Positions 35,071 to 41,440 of a stretch of DNA of 41,440 bases are shown here, piece after piece (position 1 is the stretch's first letter; the number at the start of each line of letters is the position of its first letter). The notes beneath the pieces were generated by a model, which was not told the origin of the DNA, did no database searches, and saw only the letters and a program-made list of their open reading frames with translations. This stretch comes from Flavobacteriales bacterium (GTDB lineage: Bacteria; Bacteroidota; Bacteroidia; Flavobacteriales_C; GCA-002722245). The position numbers and the translations under genes are program-made. The DNA is taken from positions 1 to 41,440 of the forward strand of contig JAQXEE010000061.1 in assembly GCA_029251005.1 (NCBI GenBank). Reading direction: 5' to 3'.

Positions 35071-36531
35071 TTAATAACTAATTAATCTAACTTCCTCAAT
35101 CTGTAGACGTTCTTTTAACCAAACTGACAATTTTTTCTCCTGAATTATAGTTGCCTTGTTTCTTCGTTTCCACTTAATATGAAATGTTGGAACATCCTTT
35201 TTTATTTTTTCAAAATTAGTAACCTGATAAACGCCATATTCAAACTCTAAAATATTAGAGTACAAACTTTTCAATTCTCGCGAAATCTGAACAAATGGAA
35301 TTGTATCTTTTTTAATTTCATCTATTCGAAATGCTAATGAATCGTGTCTTCTCTGCAGCAATTTAATTTGCTGTAAATTTACACTATACATATCTTCAAA
35401 AAATTTTGGCCCTTCAAACTTTTGATTGTTAATTTTATCCAAAACTTCATCAATTCGCTTGTCTTCCAAAATTCTTAAATCAATCTCTTCAGGCCTTAAG
35501 TCAAAGTCACTTAATGCTATCTGATAATCTTCTTTATCCCACTTCGCTTTTCCTATTAAACTGATTTCAATTAACGGAAGACCATTATTATAACTGATTT
35601 CGGAATTGTGCATTTCTCTTGGTTTAAAATGCTTTTTTACAAATTCTTCTGCATTTTTTTCAAAATGATTCTGCTTATAAGATTCCCATAAAGTATAAAT
35701 ACTTGGTACAATTAATAATAATGAAAACACTAATATATACCGCTTAAATTTTCGGTCTTTTACCTGATCTAAAAAGTGAACTAAAGGAAATTTTAAATAT
35801 CTAATTACAATAAAGGAAGTTAAAGCAATATATACGCTGTTAATTAAAAACAAATAAAATGCTCCTGAAAAATAACCCCAATTACCTGATGCAATTCCAT
35901 AACCTGCAGTACATAAAGGTGGCATTAAAGCTGTAGCAATAGCAACACCAGGTATTACGTTTGTTACCTTATTACGTGTATTTGCCATAATACCAGCTAA
36001 CCCACCAAAAATAGCAATAAACACATCTCTTAATTCAGGGCTCGTTCTACCTAATAACTCATCACCAGCTTCACCAAAAGGCGTAATTAAAAAGTATAAA
36101 GTACTTGTCACTAAACTTACTGCAACCGTAATTATTAATGCTCTAAAAGATTTTATAAGCGTGCTCCAATCATTTGTTCCCATGGATAAACCTATACCCA
36201 TTATTGGTCCCATTAATGGTGAAATAAGCATAGCTCCTATAATTACAGCTGTTGAATTGGTATTCAAACCAATACTTGCAATAATTATAGAAAATATCAA
36301 AATCCAAATATTAAATCCTTTAAATTGGATTTGATTTTTAATCATCTTTACAGTGGCTTCTTTATCCACTTCATCCGCAAAACTTAATGTGCTTTTTACA
36401 AAATTAATAAGCTTCGTTATAAAAACCTTAAAACTATCAACCAAGTTTAAGTCTGATCCCGCTAATAAATTACCGCCCACAACTGAATCTTGTTTACTAA
36501 TTTTTTCTTCGTTATTTTTATCTTTTTCCAT
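35071..36531 (-). CDS. DUF389 family integral membrane protein
   Basis: A 486-residue protein. A polar N-terminus (1-65) precedes about six membrane helices between 70 and 275 with the DUF389 core: LNTNSTAVIIGAMLISPLMG, GIGLSMGTND, FGGLAGIMAN and PGVAIATALMPPLCTAGYG. The C-terminal 200 residues are a charged, soluble, coiled-coil-like region with the pattern RPEEIDLRILEDKRIDEVLD, probably in the cytoplasm or periplasm. Function of the family is not established; transport has been suggested from the re-entrant Gly/Pro-rich segments. Monocistronic, with its own terminator. Confidence 0.9.
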   Translation of the reverse strand: MEKDKNNEEKISKQDSVVGGNLLAGSDLNLVDSFKVFITKLINFVKSTLSFADEVDKEATVKMIKNQIQFKGFNIWILIFSIIIASIGLNTNSTAVIIGAMLISPLMGPIMGIGLSMGTNDWSTLIKSFRALIITVAVSLVTSTLYFLITPFGEAGDELLGRTSPELRDVFIAIFGGLAGIMANTRNKVTNVIPGVAIATALMPPLCTAGYGIASGNWGYFSGAFYLFLINSVYIALTSFIVIRYLKFPLVHFLDQVKDRKFKRYILVFSLLLIVPSIYTLWESYKQNHFEKNAEEFVKKHFKPREMHNSEISYNNGLPLIEISLIGKAKWDKEDYQIALSDFDLRPEEIDLRILEDKRIDEVLDKINNQKFEGPKFFEDMYSVNLQQIKLLQRRHDSLAFRIDEIKKDTIPFVQISRELKSLYSNILEFEYGVYQVTNFEKIKKDVPTFHIKWKRRNKATIIQEKKLSVWLKERLQIEEVRLISY

Positions 36532-36733
36532 TACTTAATAAACTTTCCCTCTATTCGATAATTCTACTCAAACGCAAATTCAACACTCTGATTATAATCA
36601 ATTAAGAATCCTTTTTTATTTTACTCTAAACAACACTTAAATTCGTCAAACTTATTTTTTCCACGTTAATATTAACATGCAAACCTCCATTACAACTATC
36701 AAATTACAACTTTTTAACACTTTATTTATAATC

Positions 36734-36760
36734 GGTTGTTTGTAATGTTTTTACACAACC
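36734..36760 (-). terminator. Possible weak terminator after the small lipoprotein gene
   Basis: GGTTGT (36734-36739) and ACAACC (36755-36760) pair, and on the minus strand the stem can extend by GTAA/TTAC after a 2-base bulge. It lies 15 bases after the stop of the gene at 36775, but no T-run follows. Confidence 0.3.
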
Positions 36761-36774
36761 ATCTTTTACAGTTA

Positions 36775-37041
36775 CTATTTTATATAAACTTGAATTGTTC
36801 TTTGAAATATCTGATTCAATAAAAGCCTTAACTCATTTTCCGAATCGACGCTGTTTGTATACAATATATGACTTTTATCTTCTTTAAAAATGTACTTTAT
36901 TAGCTTTAAGTCATCAGTTTTAAAATGCTGAATAAGAGAATTGTATTTCATATTCAACATATACCCTTTACTATCTTCTGCTGGCTGGTTACACCCTGTA
37001 AATATTAAAATTATTATCGTAAAGAAAAGGCAATATTCCAC
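36775..37041 (-). CDS. Small predicted lipoprotein
   Basis: An 88-residue protein with a lipoprotein signal: hydrophobic CLFFTIIILIFTG followed by Cys17. The mature part of about 70 residues is charged and predicted mixed alpha/beta, with no family I recognise. It is isolated between two AT-rich gaps and is divergent from nadA. The strong lipobox argues that it is real despite its size. Confidence 0.6.
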   Translation of the reverse strand: MEYCLFFTIIILIFTGCNQPAEDSKGYMLNMKYNSLIQHFKTDDLKLIKYIFKEDKSHILYTNSVDSENELRLLLNQIFQRTIQVYIK

Positions 37042-37511
37042 TTTATCAACAGCGTTAAAACCAAAATGTTAATTAAATCACAATTTATTAGAAATCAGAT
37101 AGTTTACAAAGGTAGTTATAAACACTTAAATTGTTAATAACGGTTTTAAAACGTTAATTGAATTTATAAGTTTTTCTAGTTTTTAAAAGTAAAAAAATAC
37201 ATATCACCTAAAAATCAAATTTTCCAAACTAAATTTGTACTTATTTATTAAAAACTATTAACAGATAATTCACTGTTATAAACAGATTAATATTTAATAT
37301 TTTAATTAACAATAGTAATTATTAACACAAATGTTAGCAACTTCATAAACAACTATATTTTAACTGATTAATAATAAAAATCATTGTGTAAAACCCGTTA
37401 TTAATTTGATGTTATTGATAAAAAAAAGAATTTTAATTTAAAGTAATCCAACTTATTAACCGACTATAAATAATACTATATTTTAATTAAATAAAAAGAA
37501 TATATATATAT
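37042..37511. other. 470-bp AT-rich gap with clustered TTATnAACA-like 9-mers
   Basis: Very AT-rich gap between divergent genes. Five exact matches to TTATnAACA on either strand lie at 37043-37051 (TTATCAACA), 37116-37124, 37132-37140 (minus), 37276-37284 and 37319-37327; one-base-off copies lie at 37255, 37343 and 37453. It also has inverted repeats at 37102-37123 (GTTTACAA/TTATAAAC) and 37259-37285 (TAACAG/CTGTTA, CTGTT/AACAG), and an AT dinucleotide run at 37500-37513 leading into the nadA start. No gene or RNA is evident. It may be a regulatory region or an origin-like element. Confidence 0.5.
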
Positions 37512-38513
37512 ATGTTTAATCAAGAAGTAGAAAAGGAATTAAAGGAAAAAGGGTTTTTAGAAAGGGAAATCGATGCTTCTTTAGATTTGTTTGAGGAAAT
37601 TAAAAAATTGAAGCAAGAAAAGAATGCTGTTATTCTTGCACATTACTATCAGGAAGGCGACATACAAGACATTGCAGATTTTGTAGGTGACAGTTTAGCT
37701 TTAGCGCAAAAAGCTGCCAAAACAGAGGCTGACATAATTCTTTTTGCAGGAGTTGAATTTATGGCTGAAACAGCAAAAATTCTAAGTCCTGATAAAAAAG
37801 TTCTGCTTCCAGATTTAAAAGCTGGCTGTTCACTTGCTGAAAGTTGTCCGGCTGATGAATTTGCAAAATATAAAGCTGATCGTCCAGATCATATTGTAAT
37901 TTCATATGTAAATTGTTCAGCAGAGGTAAAAGCTTTAACGGATATTGTTTGTACTTCAACTAATGCAGTTCAAATAATTGAAAGCTTGCCAGAAGATCAA
38001 AAAATTATATTTGGACCTGATAGAAATCTAGGCGCATATTTAGAAAAAAAGACAGGTCGTGAAATGGCTATATGGGATGGGAGCTGCATGGTTCATGAAA
38101 TATTTTCTCTTGAAAAAATAATAACACTTAAAGCTCAAAATCCGGGAAGTGAAATTATTGCACATCCAGAATGTGAAGCCGAATTATTAGATCATTCTAC
38201 ATTTATAGGATCCACTGCAGCTTTATTAAAATACTCAAAATCAAGTAATTGTAATACATTTATCGTCGCTACAGAAAGTGGTATTTTACATCAAATGGCG
38301 AAGGAATCACCTGAAAAAACATTTATTCCAGCTCCTCCAACAAACACTTGTGCCTGTAACGATTGTCCCCATATGCGATTAAACACATTGGAAAAATTAT
38401 ACAATTGTTTAAAATTTGAATATCCAGAATTAACGTTAGACGAAAGTTTAGTAAAAGAAGCGAAGAAGCCAATTATAAAAATGTTGGAAATCAGCGAACG
38501 CTTAGGTTTGTAA
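37512..38513 (+). CDS. nadA: Quinolinate synthase
   Basis: A 333-residue [4Fe-4S] enzyme that condenses iminoaspartate with dihydroxyacetone phosphate to quinolinate in de novo NAD synthesis. Three-fold pseudo-symmetric NadA architecture: [19 protein letters not shown], then [43 protein letters not shown] and [11 protein letters not shown]. Likely cluster ligands are Cys106, Cys192 and Cys285. The ATG at 37512 follows an AT-dinucleotide run and no ribosome site is visible. nadB is not in this window. The next gene begins only 8 bases after the stop. Confidence 0.97.
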   Translation: MFNQEVEKELKEKGFLEREIDASLDLFEEIKKLKQEKNAVILAHYYQEGDIQDIADFVGDSLALAQKAAKTEADIILFAGVEFMAETAKILSPDKKVLLPDLKAGCSLAESCPADEFAKYKADRPDHIVISYVNCSAEVKALTDIVCTSTNAVQIIESLPEDQKIIFGPDRNLGAYLEKKTGREMAIWDGSCMVHEIFSLEKIITLKAQNPGSEIIAHPECEAELLDHSTFIGSTAALLKYSKSSNCNTFIVATESGILHQMAKESPEKTFIPAPPTNTCACNDCPHMRLNTLEKLYNCLKFEYPELTLDESLVKEAKKPIIKMLEISERLGL

Positions 38514-38521
38514 TTAAAATA

Positions 38522-40099
38522 TTGAAAAATAGTAACCGAAATAATAATTTTACATTACATGGTCGATTTTTTTCGGCCATTACTGTAATGTTTTGTCTTC
38601 AATTTTCCTTAATTGCTCAAGTGCCAAACGGCTACAATGAATTTAAATATGATAATGGGAAAACTTCTAGTGAAGGTTTCATGGAAAATGGTAGACCAAA
38701 TGGATATTGGAAGACTTATTATGAAAGCGGAAAGCTTAAATCGGAGGGAAATAGGGTTAATTATAAGCTTGACAGCCTTTGGAAATTTTTTTCGGTACAT
38801 GGAGTGGTAAATTTGGAAATAAGCTATCAAAACGGCTTAAAACACGGTTTTAGAAAATTATACAATAACGATTTAATTTTAGTTAAAAAGGAAAAGTTTT
38901 TAAGAGATACACTCCAATACGTTTTTGATTATTTTCAATCAGGTCAATTACAATTTGAAACACCATACGTAGATGGAATTAAAAATGGAATTGGGTTCGA
39001 ATATGATACTTCAGGTTTAAAAATTTCAGTCCTTAAATACCAAAATGGAAATTTAAAAAATAGTGCCATAAACCGTAAAGATAAATTAGGAAGGAAGAGT
39101 GGAAAATGGATTGATTTTAAAGGTAAAATTGTTACTAGGGAAACAGATTATTCACTTGATTTAAAAAATGGTATTGAGAGAATTTACAGTGAAAAAGGTA
39201 AGCTTTTATCTGTTTTAAAGTATAAAAATGGTTATTTAATAAAGGACGTTAAAGAAGTTCAAATAATAAAGGTTAAAAAAGAATTATCATCAGATGGCAC
39301 AATTGGTAAAACTGGAGGTTATAATGAAAAAGGATTACCACATGGAATTCATCGAAAATACAGCTCCGATGGTAAAGTTATATCTTCAAAAGTATTTAAT
39401 AATGGAGTTATAGAAGGTGAAGGTATTGTTCAAAAAAACGGATTAAGAGATGGTAAATGGATCATATATTATAAATCAGGTGAAATATTAAGTAAAGGAA
39501 ATTATAAAAAAGGAATTAAAATTGGTACATGGGAATATTTTTATAAAAACGGACGTTTAGAAGAGTATGGAAGTTATAATAATAAAGGCCAGCAAAATGG
39601 TGTATGGAATTTATATTATGAAACTGGAGATACAATGAGAACTGTTGAATACTTGGATGGTTTATATGATGGAAAATATATTTTTTATAACGATTCTGGT
39701 TTAGTTATTTCATCTGGAACTTTTAAAGAAGGTTATGAAGAAGGAGAATGGTTTTATATTAATGGAAATAGTAGGCAATTTGGTTCATATTTTAATGGAG
39801 AGAAAATTGGTGAGTGGCGTTCCTATTACAATAAGAAACAAATTGTATTTAAAGGAAAATATGAAAACGGCATACCAACAGGTAAGCATATGTTTTGGTA
39901 TCAAAACGGTACGCTAAGAAGGTTTGGAGATTATAGATCTGGTAGAAAGAATGGTGACTGGTTTTTTTATTCTAAAGGAGGAAGATTATTAATGATTTCA
40001 ACTTTTAAAGATGGTTTACAGAAAACATTAAACGGTTTTAAAATTAACCCTGAACATGATTCTGAGGATTATATAGAATATGAACAAACAGGTTATTAA
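38522..40099 (+). CDS. Secreted MORN_2 (YwqK-type) repeat protein
   Basis: A 525-residue protein made almost entirely of about 15 repeats of 22-23 residues with the MORN_2 pattern Y-x-x-G-x-x-x-x-G-x-W-x-x-Y-Y-x-x-G-x-x (for example LRDGKWIIYYKSGEILSKG and QNGVWNLYYETGD). Such arrays form elongated beta-hairpin sheets; the related YwqK label (antitoxin) is only a family name and no toxin gene is adjacent. The start appears to be TTG at 38522, giving a 33-residue signal peptide that ends SLIAQ; the first in-frame ATG (38588) would cut into its hydrophobic core. It has no sorting tail or lipobox, so periplasmic is the best guess. Possibly cotranscribed with nadA. Confidence 0.85.
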   Translation: MKNSNRNNNFTLHGRFFSAITVMFCLQFSLIAQVPNGYNEFKYDNGKTSSEGFMENGRPNGYWKTYYESGKLKSEGNRVNYKLDSLWKFFSVHGVVNLEISYQNGLKHGFRKLYNNDLILVKKEKFLRDTLQYVFDYFQSGQLQFETPYVDGIKNGIGFEYDTSGLKISVLKYQNGNLKNSAINRKDKLGRKSGKWIDFKGKIVTRETDYSLDLKNGIERIYSEKGKLLSVLKYKNGYLIKDVKEVQIIKVKKELSSDGTIGKTGGYNEKGLPHGIHRKYSSDGKVISSKVFNNGVIEGEGIVQKNGLRDGKWIIYYKSGEILSKGNYKKGIKIGTWEYFYKNGRLEEYGSYNNKGQQNGVWNLYYETGDTMRTVEYLDGLYDGKYIFYNDSGLVISSGTFKEGYEEGEWFYINGNSRQFGSYFNGEKIGEWRSYYNKKQIVFKGKYENGIPTGKHMFWYQNGTLRRFGDYRSGRKNGDWFFYSKGGRLLMISTFKDGLQKTLNGFKINPEHDSEDYIEYEQTGY

Positions 40100-40138
40100 A
40101 AAAAGCCATTTAAATAAATGAATGGCTTTTTTTAATAA
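40093..40138. terminator. Strong bidirectional terminator
   Basis: A perfect 18-bp inverted repeat (40093-40110 and 40121-40138) with a 10-base loop; core AAAGCCATT/AATGGCTTT, flanked by A- and T-runs. It overlaps the stop of the MORN gene and lies 9 bases before the end of the convergent chitinase gene, serving both. Confidence 0.93.
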
Positions 40139-40146
40139 CTAGTAGA

Positions 40147-41391
40147 TTATTTCAAAATAACTTTAGCAACATAATTATTTGAATTAACTGTATAAATGCC
40201 TCTAGATAGTAATGCTGTATTTATAGATGTAATATCTTCAGTTACTAACTTTGTCAAAACAACACGACCATTTAAATCTGTTATATTTACGAGTTCACCA
40301 ATTATTTTTTCAGATTCAATATTTAAAATTCCTGTCGTTGGATTTGGATAAACATTCAGATTTTTAATTTCTACTGATTTAATGGAATTCGTATTATCAT
40401 AATTATCATAAACGTCATTAAACGCTTGCGCAAAGCTATAAGAACCCCCACAGGCATCAGCATCATTGTTTGCACTCCAAGTCATAAAACCTCGTAATTC
40501 TGGGTAGCTTTTTGATAATATGTAAGTTCCAGGTTTAGATCCAATACCTAAAAGATATTTTGCCGCAGATTTAAGTGTTGATGGTGATATATAACCAGAC
40601 CCAGCTGAACAAGAACTTGCAGGTAATGCTATTACAACCTTGCTTGCAGGTAACCCAGAATAAGTACCAGTTGTTTTATTTCCTTGGTTTTTAAACCCTT
40701 CTATTGCTGCTTCTACTTGGGTTATTATATAATCCACGGTTCCTTGATTATATAGTTTACTATTGGCTGGCCAAGCTTCATAACCAGGTAATGCATAGTT
40801 TTCTGAAGAATTGTAAAGTTGAATCATAAGTAGATCTATTTCATCTCTTAATGATTCTATGATCGGTAACCATGATCCATTACAAGAGTTCCATGGAGAT
40901 AAACCACCAGTAGTATATTTTACTTCTGGTGCCATTGTTAAGATCATTTTTTTACCATATTTATTTTTAAACCATGTTCGAATTTCGTTAACAGCATCAA
41001 TTATATAATCCCACTGTGGGGCTGGATTTGTTATTGTTTGGTTTACTGTTGGACACATATAAACTGATCTTTCTAGATCCAAATCTATACCGTCTACTTT
41101 ATAACTCATTATAAAGTCTTTTATTTTTGTAACGAATATATTTTTATCAGATATAGAATTTAACTTGAAGGACCCATTAGCTCCACCTATACTTACAATA
41201 ACTTTTTTTCCTTCTGCTTTAACTGTTGTAATATCTTGTTTTAAAGTTGTAGAATTTTTAGGTGTAAATTCTATATCAGAAACTTTGTTATCATCTTCGA
41301 AACCATTTTTGTCAGCTTCTAAAAAGGATAAAACTAAAACATTATATGAATTATTTATATCTTTTAATCTTAGTGTTATAATACTCCCCAA
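40147..41391 (-). CDS. GH18 chitinase with type-A T9SS sorting domain, 5' end apparently broken
   Basis: A 414-residue open frame from a TTG at 41391. It matches the GH18 ChiD/bacterial-fungal chitinase group: KKVIVSIGG (62-70), catalytic motif DGIDLDLE (100-107, acid Glu107), MILTMAPE, LLMIQLYN and RGFMTWSAN. Residues about 336-414 are a Por-type sorting tail (LNVYPNPTTGILNIE ... ITDLNGRVV ... SRGIYTV). Missing are the signal peptide and the first barrel strand (GYW-x-NW), which a T9SS substrate needs. An in-frame TAA lies 12-14 bases upstream of the TTG, no ATG is in frame, and another frame reads Asn-Trp-Gly at 41385-41393 right after a stop. A frameshifted pseudogene, or an error in the sequence near the window edge, is likely. 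Confidence 0.85.
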   Translation of the reverse strand: MGSIITLRLKDINNSYNVLVLSFLEADKNGFEDDNKVSDIEFTPKNSTTLKQDITTVKAEGKKVIVSIGGANGSFKLNSISDKNIFVTKIKDFIMSYKVDGIDLDLERSVYMCPTVNQTITNPAPQWDYIIDAVNEIRTWFKNKYGKKMILTMAPEVKYTTGGLSPWNSCNGSWLPIIESLRDEIDLLMIQLYNSSENYALPGYEAWPANSKLYNQGTVDYIITQVEAAIEGFKNQGNKTTGTYSGLPASKVVIALPASSCSAGSGYISPSTLKSAAKYLLGIGSKPGTYILSKSYPELRGFMTWSANNDADACGGSYSFAQAFNDVYDNYDNTNSIKSVEIKNLNVYPNPTTGILNIESEKIIGELVNITDLNGRVVLTKLVTEDITSINTALLSRGIYTVNSNNYVAKVILK

Positions 41392-41440
41392 TTTTAGGAC
41401 ATGGTATTAAATATTAATTTTAACGATGTATTATGAAACG

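Noticed and set aside
37500-37513. AT dinucleotide run before nadA as a phase-variable switch
   Set aside because: The run is short (about seven units) and merges with the start codon; without read or strain comparison there is no sign of length variation.
38522-40099. Toxin-antitoxin system suggested by the YwqK family name
   Set aside because: The protein has a signal peptide and only MORN_2 repeats, and no toxin-like gene lies next to it.

Overview
The window is a low-GC chromosomal segment from a member of the Bacteroidota, most likely a marine or aquatic Flavobacteriales (a Crocinitomicaceae/Cryomorphaceae-like lineage is a guess). The evidence is type IX secretion (T9SS) parts and substrates (PorP/SprF-like protein, PorE-like OmpA protein, type-B and type-A C-terminal sorting domains), a MurF-alanine racemase fusion, a B-type succinate dehydrogenase with a single cytochrome b subunit, TAnnTTTG promoter boxes and the absence of Shine-Dalgarno sites. 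I see no rRNA, tRNA, CRISPR array, insertion sequence or prophage.

Layout. 1-9.0 kb is housekeeping: a gene fragment at the left edge, tatD, murF-alr, then the sdhCAB operon (minus strand) with a clear terminator, and a divergent Xaa-Pro aminopeptidase. 9.1-10.2 kb holds a periplasmic TolB/CsgG-like protein of unknown role. 10.3-16.3 kb is a catabolic island: acyl-CoA dehydrogenase and 3-hydroxyacyl-CoA dehydrogenase face away from prpB-prpC-prpD, so beta-oxidation-type steps that can yield propionyl-CoA sit beside the methylcitrate cycle that burns it; the gene set resembles the Bacillus mmg operon. 16.3-20.5 kb holds hflX with a DUF2007-like gene, a SirB-like/cytochrome c fusion and recJ.

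20.6-29.4 kb is the most distinctive block. A three-gene, translationally overlapping operon (M43 metalloprotease, PorP/SprF-like, PorE-like OmpA/TPR/propeller protein) diverges from a 1467-residue PKD-repeat adhesin that carries a type-B T9SS sorting domain and is followed by a small lipoprotein. It looks like a self-contained secretion/anchoring module with its cargo.

29.8-37.0 kb holds an orphan fused oligopeptide-type ABC ATPase, a TonB-dependent receptor overlapping recO, a DUF389 membrane protein and a small lipoprotein. A 470-bp, very AT-rich gap before nadA is crowded with TTATnAACA-like 9-mers and inverted repeats (replication-origin-like or regulatory). nadA is followed closely by a large secreted MORN_2-repeat protein with an apparent TTG start. 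The right edge holds a GH18 chitinase with a T9SS tail whose 5' end appears broken: no signal peptide, no ATG, and stops in all three frames just upstream.
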